Made by a program: the position numbers and the translations under genes. From Deltaproteobacteria bacterium (lineage in GTDB: Bacteria; Bdellovibrionota_B; Oligoflexia; Oligoflexales; Bog-1112): 62,601 bases of DNA. The notes beneath the pieces were generated by a model. It made no database searches. It was given only the letters and a program-made list of their open reading frames with translations, and was not told the DNA's origin. Shown in pieces: positions 43,847 to 53,100 of this stretch. Each line of letters begins with the position of its first letter. The first letter of the stretch is position 1. The stretch is taken from assembly GCA_947466225.1 (NCBI GenBank), contig CANIBL010000009.1, positions 1 to 62,601 of the forward strand. Reading direction: 5' to 3'.

Positions 43847-45090
43847 AGAGCTGCACAGCCCCATCCTTGTAGGGTGGAGGCTCTCTCTGCAGAGATAAAG
43901 AAAGGAAAGACCTCATGCAGAACCGCACATTGGCTCTCATATAATCCCCCTTGATCGGCCGCAAGCAAATCCGCGAAAAGCTCTATCACCTGCGCCAAAA
44001 AATCGCCCCCATTCATTTCCCAACTCAGGTCTCGCAACTGATGCAAGTAATAAAAGATCATTTTTATTTGAGATTGCACGTCATTTTTACGCACCCCCTT
44101 AATCAATAACTGATAGAACCCATATGCGAGATGCCCGCCCATTATATGAGGGTCCAGTGATTTTGACTCGAGATATTGGATTGTCACTTTCGTAATTTTT
44201 TTTGGCAAAAATGCTTCAGTCATAAAAGAGAAAAGATCTCTGTCAGGAGAAAGACTAAAATGAGGGCGATACCAATAAATATGGCCGACTAAATCAGCCA
44301 AAGCCTCATCTAATGCGCTAATAAAGAGGCGGGGGGTTGGAGTATTTTCCTGTTCTTTTTTTCTCAAAATAAGATTATGAAAAATATTGTGGGTAATTTC
44401 ATGCCCGATGGCCATAAAATTGTGATAGTACGGCACATTGTTATATTTCGGCTGTAAATATTTATGAGAATGTGGAAGGAAGAACAGTTCTGCTTGGTGG
44501 CCTACATGCAAGGCATTGTCCATTAATACAGACTGAGTCTGGTGTTTCCAAAATAGTGGCTGAAGATAAATTTGGATCGCATTCGGATGGGAGGATAAAT
44601 CAAAGATTCGATTGAAATGCATCGTCTGGTGGGTTACATACGCCAATACCAAGCCGGTATTTTCTTGACTATTAAGCTCATATCCTCCCTGCGCTTGGCA
44701 GATGGGAAGCTGAACCCCAAGCGATGAGTAAAAAAGTTCTCCACCAGATTGCGAACTCTTGCCATGAGCTCCGATATTCACGCCTCGCACCAAAGTAGAA
44801 GAAAGCCCTTTTCCAGAAAAGCCCTCCATATTTACTTGCCGTTGTATCGGCTTTGTCCCACTATCGTATACCCAAACCTGAACGGCAGAACCCAGTTGGA
44901 AAGGCGCTTTTTCCCATGTACAGGAAGGATCTTGGCGCGGCAGAAGATAAGCCTGCTGCTTAGCTTTCTCTTCATTTATGTTTTCCTTCTCATCATGCAA
45001 CTTGGAGCTGGAATTCTCTTCCCCACAAGAAGAGAGTAATCCGCTGCATAAAAGCAGAAAAAATAAAAAGGAAGCCCAAATCTGCCTCAA
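43843..45090 (-). CDS. Lipoprotein zinc metalloprotease (gluzincin-like)
   Basis: The signal sequence FLFFLLLCSGLLSSC ends in a lipobox Cys (Cys22), so the protein is membrane-anchored. The catalytic zinc motif is AIGHEITHN (His230-Glu-x-x-His234), and about 28 residues later DEALADLVGH supplies the third ligand Glu262 and an Asp, the order of thermolysin-type (M4-like) gluzincins. The usual M4 propeptide and the rest of that family's domains are not evident, and the protein is 415 residues. The start TTG 45090 has no good ribosome binding site. It is convergent with the dsbA-like gene and sits 112 bases from coaE. The substrate is unknown. Confidence 0.72.
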   Translation of the reverse strand: MRQIWASFLFFLLLCSGLLSSCGEENSSSKLHDEKENINEEKAKQQAYLLPRQDPSCTWEKAPFQLGSAVQVWVYDSGTKPIQRQVNMEGFSGKGLSSTLVRGVNIGAHGKSSQSGGELFYSSLGVQLPICQAQGGYELNSQENTGLVLAYVTHQTMHFNRIFDLSSHPNAIQIYLQPLFWKHQTQSVLMDNALHVGHQAELFFLPHSHKYLQPKYNNVPYYHNFMAIGHEITHNIFHNLILRKKEQENTPTPRLFISALDEALADLVGHIYWYRPHFSLSPDRDLFSFMTEAFLPKKITKVTIQYLESKSLDPHIMGGHLAYGFYQLLIKGVRKNDVQSQIKMIFYYLHQLRDLSWEMNGGDFLAQVIELFADLLAADQGGLYESQCAVLHEVFPFFISAERASTLQGWGCAAL

Positions 45091-45202
45091 AATAACACCG
45101 TTGTATTTCTTGTTTTTACAGAGAAAAATTACGAGAAATGATCAAAGAGAAGATAGCTTATATAGCAAAAATGAGCAAAGAAGTAATTTTTATATAATGA
45201 TA

Positions 45203-45832
45203 TCAGAGCATTCCGTCGTTTATTTGTTTCCATTTTTGATGGATTTTCTCTTGCAAGGCTGCAAGCGGCACCTCTGTGTCGATCACCCAACTGGCCCGTT
45301 TACATTTTTCCTCTGTTGACCATTGCGCCTGCAACAGCTGAGTAGCCTGATCAACAGAAATATGATCTCGACTGGAAACTCTAGCTATTTGGACCTCTCT
45401 CGAGCATTTTGTAACCCAAACCTCTCGAAATCGCCCCTGAGAATGGGCTTCAAATAGAAGAGCTGCATCATAGACCCAAAGTACTGGTTTGCCTATGATG
45501 TTCGCTTTTTCGAGCTCCACCCAAAGCTGCTGTTGAATTGCTGGATGTAAAATACACTCTAATTTTTTCCGAAGGCCGCTATCCACCAAAATTTTTTCTC
45601 GAACCTTAGCTCGATGCAATTCTCCCGATGGCAAGAGAAAATCAACTCCAAATTCGTGGGCCAGCTGTAAAATCGCTTTGCTTTCTGGCTCTACTACCTT
45701 TCGTGCTAGCACATCTGCATCGACAACGAAGACCCCGATTTCTCGCAAAATTCTCACAACAGTGGACTTACCAGTAGCAATACCTCCAGTAAGCCCGATA
45801 CCAAATGTTTGCATCCATTTTTCTCGGTTCAT
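45203..45832 (-). CDS. coaE: Dephospho-CoA kinase
   Basis: CoaE phosphorylates the 3'-OH of dephospho-CoA, the last step of CoA synthesis. The P-loop GLTGGIATGKST is at the N terminus, followed by DADVLARKVV, LHPAIQQQL and DAALLFEA (usually PLL-E). The later REVQIARVSSRDH and IDTEVPLAALQEKI segments match the family. The 209-residue length is normal. ATG 45832 or ATG 45814 are possible starts. It is 26 bases downstream of the TPR-like gene on the same strand. Confidence 0.94.
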   Translation of the reverse strand: MNREKWMQTFGIGLTGGIATGKSTVVRILREIGVFVVDADVLARKVVEPESKAILQLAHEFGVDFLLPSGELHRAKVREKILVDSGLRKKLECILHPAIQQQLWVELEKANIIGKPVLWVYDAALLFEAHSQGRFREVWVTKCSREVQIARVSSRDHISVDQATQLLQAQWSTEEKCKRASWVIDTEVPLAALQEKIHQKWKQINDGML

Positions 45833-45858
45833 CCAACTCTGCCTTCTGTTTTCGAAGA

Positions 45859-47025
45859 TTAGAAGAATACTGTCCAGGCTACCAGACCTGCGGAGGCGGG
45901 TAGGGAAAAAGTATGCGGGTCAGGACGAATTTGTAAAGAAAAATGTTGTTTCTCCGCGCGAGACAAGGGGGAGGCTTTTTCCTTTGCTTCACTTCCCCCC
46001 TCAGATCGATGCAGGAGGGATTCCACTACACTGGAAATCCAGACTGAAGTAAAAAGCCCCAGCATCAAATATGCATTGTTATACTCTTTATCCGATTTTT
46101 GGGTTTGCTCACTCTTATAGTCCACAATCTGAGTCTGATAGTATGCAGTCTGGGCAGTACGATCAGAAAATTGGGTGTTGGCAATTTTCTGTCGAGCCGC
46201 TACTTCGTTATTGGTGTCATCAACAATGCGATTGGCTGCCGTATAATAATTCCACCCTACATATAAACTGGCAACTTGGGCCACAGTGGAAGCCACGCCA
46301 AGTTTATAGTCCTCATTGAGATACTGACCCACACCAAATGGCAAAAAATAGTAGGCTTTGCTCGGAAGGATCTTCGCCCTCTTCCCTTGCTCCGAAGTCG
46401 AAGCAACTTCTTCGAGTTGGGGTGTCTGTACTTTTTCTTTGTGTATCGCCCCCTCATGAGGAAGAGGTGGGGATTCAGCCAACCAAGAAGCGGGTAGCTC
46501 TTTCTCGCTAGAGGAAGAAAACTTTTTTTCCTCTGGTGCAGCCACAACAGGGCGCGAGGCAGGTGTGCGTTGAGGAATGGACTTTGTTGGCTTCTTTTTT
46601 GGCTCCATGGGTACAGATATTACTTGTTGTGCCACAACAGGCAATGCCTTCGGCTGTTCCAGCGGCAATACCTTTTCCTCCGGCGCCGGAATGGAAGAAA
46701 AAAAATCTAGTATAGATTGATCTAAAATCTCTTGGCTGGAAAGCACCAAATGAGGCTGTAACACCTTGGCTTTTTCTAAACTCTTGGCTGCGGCAGCTCG
46801 ATCCCCTTGCATAAATTCACACAATCCCTTCATCTTATAGAGATTCGACTCTTTTTCGCGAGTTGGGTGTTTGGCAAGCAGTTTAATAAAAATTTCTTTG
46901 GCTTGCTGAAAATTCCCATGTAAATACTGCTGAAAACCCATCGTATACTCTTGCGCCATAAGCGGCATCCAGGCAAGCAAGCTGAGCATCAAAATTAGGC
47001 TCTTATAGTTTTTTTTCATCGCCAT
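45859..47025 (-). CDS. Exported protein with TPR-like region and C-terminal membrane segments
   Basis: A Sec signal (SLILMLSLLAWMPLMAQ) leads to a region of two TPR-like helices (MGFQQYLHGNFQQAKEIFIKL, then GLCEFMQGDRAAAAKSL), given here as two blocks of under 20 residues each once split at Gly. A long Pro/Lys/Glu-rich linker follows (about 110-210). The C terminus has two hydrophobic segments: LPFGVGQYLNEDYKLG onward and YLMLGLFTSVWISSVVESLL, resembling the DUF5683-like membrane module. The function is unknown; the layout suggests an envelope assembly or scaffold protein. AAGGTGGGG precedes ATG 47025. The linker suggests it reaches across the periplasm. Confidence 0.62.
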   Translation of the reverse strand: MAMKKNYKSLILMLSLLAWMPLMAQEYTMGFQQYLHGNFQQAKEIFIKLLAKHPTREKESNLYKMKGLCEFMQGDRAAAAKSLEKAKVLQPHLVLSSQEILDQSILDFFSSIPAPEEKVLPLEQPKALPVVAQQVISVPMEPKKKPTKSIPQRTPASRPVVAAPEEKKFSSSSEKELPASWLAESPPLPHEGAIHKEKVQTPQLEEVASTSEQGKRAKILPSKAYYFLPFGVGQYLNEDYKLGVASTVAQVASLYVGWNYYTAANRIVDDTNNEVAARQKIANTQFSDRTAQTAYYQTQIVDYKSEQTQKSDKEYNNAYLMLGLFTSVWISSVVESLLHRSEGGSEAKEKASPLSRAEKQHFSLQIRPDPHTFSLPASAGLVAWTVFF

Positions 47026-47308
47026 TTTTTCCCCACCTTGTGATATCTCCTTTTCGGTTCATTCTACCTTTTCTTCATCATAAGGAAAATTTGACCTTGA
47101 CCCAGTAATTTTACTACGTCTGAATTGTGATTTTTTCTGCGGTTTTTTTATTTTTATCAAAAAACCTCGATGGGGGGCTCGGCATCTATCCTACTTATAC
47201 TCTTCATTATTTTATGGTTATGCATTGGACGACGGCGAGTTACTTGCTATACTTTTACATGGAATCACCCAACATACGAATGATCCAACCGAATTAAAGG
47301 GAATGGCC

Positions 47309-47596
47309 ATGGTTAAATCGGAATTGATCGAGCGACTTTCCAATCGAGCTGGCATCACACTTTCGAAAGCAGAGGAGCTGATCGATTTGTTTTTCGACAG
47401 CATGTCAGAAGCCCTTTGTAAGGGAGGACGCGTAGAAATTCGAGGATTTGGCGCATTCTCTGTAAAAGAATATAAAAGCTATGTGGGCAGAAACCCCAAA
47501 ACAGGCGAAGAAGTACGTGTACCTGCCAAGCGGTTACCCGTCTGGCGTACAGGTACAGAGCTGCGTCAGCGAGTCGACTCTGAGATGGATAAATAA
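47309..47596 (+). CDS. ihfB: IHF/HU-family DNA-bending protein, IhfB-like
   Basis: This 95-residue nucleoid protein begins MVKSELIERL, the hallmark of IHF-beta, and has the core EIRGFGAFSV and the DNA-arm block GRNPKTGEEV with the Pro that inserts into DNA. It most likely acts as an IHF subunit (with an IhfA elsewhere) or as an HU-like homodimer. ATG 47309 is chosen because AAAGGGA sits about 6 bases upstream; ATG 47303 is too close to it. The long upstream frame is not needed. Confidence 0.9.
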   Translation: MVKSELIERLSNRAGITLSKAEELIDLFFDSMSEALCKGGRVEIRGFGAFSVKEYKSYVGRNPKTGEEVRVPAKRLPVWRTGTELRQRVDSEMDK

Positions 47597-47785
47597 GCCC
47601 TCCCTTTCGACTTCCGCCTTCGTTGCAAGTACTGATTTTTCCTTAGTGATTTCTTATTTCAGTACTTATCATTAAACAAATTCTTACTCAAATCTAATCT
47701 TGCAGGTTCGTGCTGCTTTTGTTGAAACATATGGTAATTTGGGGTATTTGATTGAATATTGACCCGATTTATATGAGGTTCCCCT

Positions 47786-48103
47786 TTGATTTCTGATACC
47801 ATTCGCACCAAAATAACCGACACGTTGCAACACAATCGAATTGTTCTCTTCATGAAAGGAGACAAAGCGCAACCCATGTGCGGGTTTTCTGCCCAGGTTT
47901 TGCATATCCTCAACAGCTATAACCAGGATTATGCCACCGTGAATATTCTGGAGGACTGGGAGCTACGAGAGGGCATTAAGGAATATACCAACTGGCCCAC
48001 CATTCCCCAGCTCTATATCGACCAGACCTTTATTGGAGGCTGTGATATTACCATGGAGTTGCATCGCAAAGGAGAGCTGAAAAAAATCATAGAAAAGGAA
48101 TAA
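47786..48103 (+). CDS. grxD: Monothiol glutaredoxin, CGFS type
   Basis: Grx4-type proteins carry [2Fe-2S] clusters and hand them to targets. The active motif is MCGFS with flanking KGDKAQP, and the GSH-binding WPTIPQLYI and GGCDI segments are intact. It has 105 residues, the normal size. The start is TTG 47786, with GAGGT a few bases upstream, and no better start occurs. The Cys/Met PLP enzyme begins 2 bases after its stop, giving a likely cotranscribed pair. Confidence 0.94.
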   Translation: MISDTIRTKITDTLQHNRIVLFMKGDKAQPMCGFSAQVLHILNSYNQDYATVNILEDWELREGIKEYTNWPTIPQLYIDQTFIGGCDITMELHRKGELKKIIEKE

Positions 48104-48105
48104 GG

Positions 48106-49248
48106 ATGCACCCCTCTACCCGCTGTGTACATGCAGGTTCAGAACCAGAAAAGACCACTGGTGCCATATTTCCTCCGATTTTTCAGGTGTCCACCTTTGT
48201 GCAACACGCTCCAGGTGAGCACCAAGGTTTTGACTACTCTCGGGCGCGTAACCCTACTCGAGATGCGCTGGAAACCGCACTGGCAAGCTTAGAGGGGGCT
48301 CAACATGCATTGGCCTTCGCCTCAGGCTTAGCAGCAGAACAAGCCATTATTCAAATATTCCCACCCGCCTGCAAGGTATTGGTCTGTGATGATGTCTATG
48401 GCGGCACAGGGCGGCTGTTTCGCACACTATATGCAAAATACGGCTTCGAGTTCTGTTTCCTCGATATGTCAGATCTAGCCTTGGTGGAGCAAGAAGCCAC
48501 ACCAAATACGGCGCTCATTTGGATTGAAACCCCCACCAATCCCACGCTGAAGATTATCGATATCGCAGCAGTAGCCGCCATCGCCAAAAAGGTCTCGGCT
48601 CGTTTGGTGGTAGACAATACGTTTGCCTCCCCCCTTTTCCAGCAGCCCCTGGCCCTTGGAGCAGATATTGTCGTGCACAGCACCACAAAATATATCGGGG
48701 GACATTCCGATCTGATCGGCGGCGCCGTCATGACCTCCAATTCGGCGTTGTTTGAGCAACTCCAGTATATACAATTTGCAGCGGGGGCCGTACCAGCTCC
48801 CTTTGAGTGTTTCTTATTGCTGCGCAGTATCAAAACCCTGGCCATTCGTATGCAACAGCACGAAAAAAATGCCCGCCAGGTTGTAAACTTCTTATGCAAC
48901 CATCCCCAGGTGGAGCAGGTATTTTTTCCCGGGCTAGAATCTCACCCCAACTACGCCATCGCGCGCAAGCAGATGACCGGCTTCTCTGGCATGGTAAGCT
49001 TTAAACTGCAAGGGGAGTATGAGCAGGTAAAAATCTTTCTCTCTCGACTGCGCATCATTCAGCTGGCTGAAAGCCTCGGCGGCATTGAAAGTCTCATTAA
49101 TCATCCAGAACGTATGACCCATGCCTCTGTACCTGCGGCTTTGCGACAAAAACTGGGGATTGGCCCCACACTGTTGCGGCTTTCAGTTGGGATTGAAGAA
49201 GCGGCAGATTTGATCGAAGACTTGCGCCAGGCTCTCGATGGGAAATAA
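48106..49248 (+). CDS. Cys/Met metabolism PLP enzyme (cystathionine gamma-synthase or gamma-lyase)
   Basis: This PLP enzyme of the trans-sulfuration family has YSRARNPTR (N-terminal substrate/PLP contact), the ASGLAAEQA loop, the WIETPTNP block and the Schiff-base Lys195 in HSTTKYIGGHSD. At 380 residues it is standard. Gamma-synthase and gamma-lyase cannot be told apart safely by reading; both form or cleave cystathionine. It is coupled to grxD (2-base gap), which suggests Cys supply for Fe-S or thiol metabolism. It is followed by a dispersed palindromic repeat. Confidence 0.9.
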   Translation: MHPSTRCVHAGSEPEKTTGAIFPPIFQVSTFVQHAPGEHQGFDYSRARNPTRDALETALASLEGAQHALAFASGLAAEQAIIQIFPPACKVLVCDDVYGGTGRLFRTLYAKYGFEFCFLDMSDLALVEQEATPNTALIWIETPTNPTLKIIDIAAVAAIAKKVSARLVVDNTFASPLFQQPLALGADIVVHSTTKYIGGHSDLIGGAVMTSNSALFEQLQYIQFAAGAVPAPFECFLLLRSIKTLAIRMQQHEKNARQVVNFLCNHPQVEQVFFPGLESHPNYAIARKQMTGFSGMVSFKLQGEYEQVKIFLSRLRIIQLAESLGGIESLINHPERMTHASVPAALRQKLGIGPTLLRLSVGIEEAADLIEDLRQALDGK

Positions 49249-49257
49249 GGACAAGAC

Positions 49258-49347
49258 CGTCATCCCTAGCGCCCTCGGGGCGGGTCGGGGATCTCCTTCG
49301 TTTGAGGGAGATCCCCGTACGGCCGAAGTGGCCTGGGCATGACGGAA
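49258..49347. repeat. Full palindromic copy of a dispersed repeat
   Basis: This copy reads inward from GTCATCCCTAG to GGGCATGAC and is nearly an inverted repeat: GGGGATCTCC near 49289-49298 pairs with GGAGATCCCC near 49308-49317. The left arm (GTCATCC) and right arm (GCATGAC) mirror each other. The right end overlaps the start codon region of the GIY-YIG gene. Related copies lie at 22469-22573, 50119-50160 and 62525-62601. Confidence 0.7.
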
Positions 49348-49632
49348 ATGAAACCAGTATCTAAGGCCTTTGTCTATATTCTGCTATGCGCCGATGAAAC
49401 GCTCTATACTGGCTGGACTACGGATCCGCCTCGTCGACTCACTGAGCACCAAGCTGGAAAAGCAAGTAAATACACGCGAGGACGGCTTCCTGTTCGCATG
49501 ATATATATCGAAACCTGTGAAGATCGCAGCTCCGCATTACGACGCGAGGCTGCGATTAAAAAACTCTCTAAAGTGCAGAAGCGAATAATGATGCAGCGGG
49601 TGGATGAGAGGCAAACTGGAAAAGAATCCTGA
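49339..49632 (+). CDS. GIY-YIG endonuclease-like protein (UPF0213/YhbQ type)
   Basis: This 97-residue protein is of the small GIY-YIG type: VYILLCADETLYTGWTTD with the GIY-YIG-like strands, RRLTEHQAGKASKYTRGR with the catalytic Arg, and SALRREAAIKKL. YhbQ-like proteins have nuclease-like folds but uncertain physiological function. The first possible start ATG 49339 (or ATG 49348) is inside the right end of the palindromic repeat, and the last five codons with the stop lie in IS remnant A, so both ends may have been remodelled by mobile DNA. Confidence 0.85.
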   Translation: MTEMKPVSKAFVYILLCADETLYTGWTTDPPRRLTEHQAGKASKYTRGRLPVRMIYIETCEDRSSALRREAAIKKLSKVQKRIMMQRVDERQTGKES

Positions 49633-49873
49633 TTTTTCGGTATTTTTGACCTGAATAAAAGTGATGGCTTGGAATGAGATCGGCTGGTATGAGGGCCTAT
49701 CAATTCCGACTAAAAAAAAAGAAGGCCATGACGATCCGATCTTACCCCAGTAGTCAGTCCGATTTTCCGTGGTCTTTGATCTGCAAGTTTTTCGCGCCCT
49801 CTCGTCTGGCACGCCCCGTGATTCACCATAGGCGTCGAATTATCGATGCCATTCTTTACGTTCTTAGCAGCGG
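49615..49873 (+). mobile_element. IS5-type transposase remnant A
   Basis: This stretch is repeated at 54738-54965. Both copies begin ACTGGAAAAGAAT and end near ATTCTTTACGTTCTTA-CAGCGG. The encoded fragment (SYPSSQSDFPWSLICKFF, then HHRRRIIDAILYVLSSG) matches the N-terminal start of IS5-family transposases, where RRRIIDAILYVLRTGCQWR is typical. The DDE catalytic part is missing. The left edge lies inside the GIY-YIG gene. Confidence 0.7.
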
Positions 49874-50198
49874 GCGTCAGGGGTGTGCATAGCATGCAAA
49901 GTTCCCTCTTCTACCATACAGACCTGTTGCCACAAGATTCACCGCGGTTTCTCAAATGTCTACATGCGGCACAACCCTTTGATGTAATTGTGATTACGGC
50001 ATGGCTCCCCATCAACGAAATGAAGTCGACGAATATGATTAAGATTAACCAGACTGAATGAAGTCGTGAGGGTACGCAATGTGGTTGTAAACCATATGGC
50101 TATCTTGCCTTGCACGAAGAGAATCCCCGATGCGACCGAAGGTAGCTACGGATGACGAATCGTGCAAGGCATCTTCAAGTTGAGTGGGTATAGTGGCT
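49874..50198. other. Non-coding stretch after IS remnant A
   Basis: About 325 bases between the IS remnant and the 3' end of the Ig-like gene. Only short random frames are present. It holds one decayed half-copy of the dispersed repeat at 50119-50160. No gene, terminator or RNA could be supported. Confidence 0.4.
50119..50160 (+). repeat. Decayed half-copy of the dispersed palindromic repeat
   Basis: GAATCCCCGATGC-ACCGAAGG-TAGC-ACGGATGACGAA follows the order of the right arm at 62540-62570 (GAGATCCCCGACGGCC, then GGGGATGACAAA), with several substitutions. It lies just downstream of the Ig-like gene's 3' end. Confidence 0.45.
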
Positions 50199-53100
50199 TT
50201 ACTGTTGTATGCAGAGGATAGAGTATGCCATGTCACAGCCCCTTCTGATGTAACTCCAGTAGTTGGACATTGGCGCTACAGTCACCTTACCGTTATAATA
50301 GTAGTTTGGGTCGTAGACGTTGGTATCTCCTGCTGCTCCTGCATATCCAGTTGGATATAGTGATTGTCCTACTCTAGTAAACCCAGACATAATGAAATTA
50401 ATATTATTTTTCCACTTGTCGCAAGTGTCCTTTGAGACATTCCAGGGTAGATTATCTCCAAATCCCGTATAAAATATCATCTCACCACTTGTTACCCACC
50501 GATTTGTAATTCCAGGGGAACTCCCGATATGAATAGTTGTATCAAAAGTATTTGATTTTGCAAAGATTGGAACGGTAGTTACATTGGCAGTGGTTCCCAT
50601 CTCTAGTCCTGTTGGATAAAAATAGTGAGTGTCAGAGGTGAGTACCCAGTCTATCTCCTCTCCGCTCTTGCAATCTACAGTGGTGCAAGCATTTCGATTT
50701 GTACCGTCTACCAAAAATGCTTTTACCTTTGTTCCAGAGGGAAGGTAGGATTGCGTAGCAAGAGCATTCTTGCAGAGGGCATCTGCACCTGCAATCCCTG
50801 TTGTGACAGTTGAATCAACTATTTTCCCAGCGGCTAAAAAATCGCCGCCCTGAGTTGGGATAACAAAGTATACATATTTATTGAGAGGCGCCTGTTGTTG
50901 GGGATATTGGCTACTTACAGTTGTGGAAAGATTTTGGACCGTCACGAAAAAGTAGTACGGAACCGTCTTACTAGGAGTTGTGCTGGCATCGATTAGGGGG
51001 GGAAGAGTCGTTACATCATAGCTGGTCGTAGTCAGTCCACTCTGAAGCAAGGTGGCAGCAGAATCTGCGAGGGTGGCGCTTTTCTTGTAATATACGCTAT
51101 ATTGCAACTGTCCGCTACTTGTGTCCGTAGCCGCATTCCAGGAAAGATGCCATCCGTAGATTGGCGTATTTGTGACATCCTGATTGTCTCCATTTTTTGC
51201 TGTGCCCAGCACAGAGGAGAAAGAAATTTTGGGGTCCGATATCGAAGGGGGAGAAATATACACAAATGAAATTTTTTGAAAATAATAGGGTTGCGTGAAT
51301 GGGTTTCCAATGAGATCCGTGGTATTTGTGGGGATTTTTAACTGATACGTGAAAGAACAATTTATGGTTTTGGAGGCGCAATCTACCGTTTCCCAGGTAA
51401 GCGGAAACGTAACACTTGTAATTCCATTTTCCGAAGAACTATTTGTGAAAGGCGTTCCTACAGTATGTTGGGGATAGGTGGTGACGACACTCGCATTTAT
51501 AAACTGACTTGTGGATAAAGGGCTTCTATCAAATTGCCCCAGAATGGGCTCACTGAATTGGAATGTGACAGAAGCGGGCAATCTCGGAAGCATTATGGTA
51601 GGAGAAATCACGGAAGGCGCGGTATTGTCAATGGATACGATCTCACTGGAATTGGAGGCAATAGACAAATTATTCAGTGCATCTACCACAGTTCCGTACA
51701 CGATTTGTAGACTGACTGTACCATCGCCTTGACACTGAGAAAGGGTAATCGTTCCCCCGCTGAGGGGATTCGATAGATCTCCGGGCGTAACCGTTACTGT
51801 GCAGGTTGCCGTATTTGTATATGTCGGAACCAGGCCAATAACAGGATTGGAATCGGAGAAAACATTATACCGAATTGCAGGAGATTTCGCGATACTGTAC
51901 GAGAAGGGAAGTGTAACAGTTGTGCTCTTATTGGCAAGTAACGTAGATGGAGTTCCAATTGTGGTGGAGGGGCCCTTCGCTGCCATGGTGTAGGTAGCAG
52001 ATATTGTATCTGTTGCGACATTTCCAGCTAGATCCGCTACTACGTTGGGGGTTGTTTGGAGCGTAAAAGATTGCGTATCTAAGCAATCTCCGCCTTCTAG
52101 CATTGCGATAGCATCGTTCCCCTTGATATTGATTGTTGCCACTCTTGGAGGGTTGAGACAGTCTCCTGTTACGGAAATCCAATCTAATGGGATAGATTGC
52201 AATGCTGCCGGCTGTATAGGAGAATTGAATGAAATGGTTGCCAAAGTAGGCAGTTGATTATGACCTATGTATCCACTGCTGGGGCTTATGGCTATGATCG
52301 TAGGGGGGGTGTTTTTGATATGAATGGGGCTACTTTCCTGGGAGAGAATGGATGGATTTTCCACTGCATCAAAGGCAGTAGCTGCATTAATGTGCACGGT
52401 AAAAACCCCATCTCCTGTGCATTGAGACAAAAGCAACGTCCCCCCATTGTTTGTAACAGTGGAAATTGAGGCTATACAACTCGGTGTTGTGGACTGCCCA
52501 GAAAAGGTAACCCATTTGGTCATATCTGTATCTTGCTTGATCGTAGTCGCAGTGTCATACGTAAAAGGAATAGAGAAAGAAGGCGCTTTAGAGGATATGG
52601 GGACACTCGGAATGTTACGGCTATCGAGGGTGGTTTTGGGTCCTGTTGTGACGAGGGTGTATTCCGCTAAAAACAGAGAAGTCAAAGTATGATTTCCCGC
52701 TGTATCCGTGAGAGAATTGGTAAAAAGAGAGAGGGTTTCTTTATCAGCACAGGATCCATTGAAAAGCGAGAGAATAGCAGACTTTGGATCTGGTTGAGAG
52801 ATTTGAATGGAAGGTAGGGTTTGACAGGTCCCCTCCAAACTAAAAGTGGAGGGGTCGATAGCTGGAATTTCTTCGCTAAATGTAAGATAAATTTGAGAAG
52901 GCAATGGATGGAAAAAGCCTCCTGCTGGTGTTAGGCTTTTGATTGTAGGCGCGGTATTGTCGATCGTAATGGGGGGACTTTCTGTGGATTGAGAGGCCTC
53001 ATTTCCCAGGCTATTTTTTGCGCTTCCTTTATTGAGATGAAAAGTAAAGGTCCCGTCCCCGCTACAATTGGAAAACGTGACAAGTCCCCCGGCAGCTGTA

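Noticed and set aside
47141..47166. Possible hairpin (GGTTTTTT with AAAAAACC) before the IHF-like gene
   Set aside because: The stem is nearly all A-T with only two G-C pairs, so a working terminator is unlikely.
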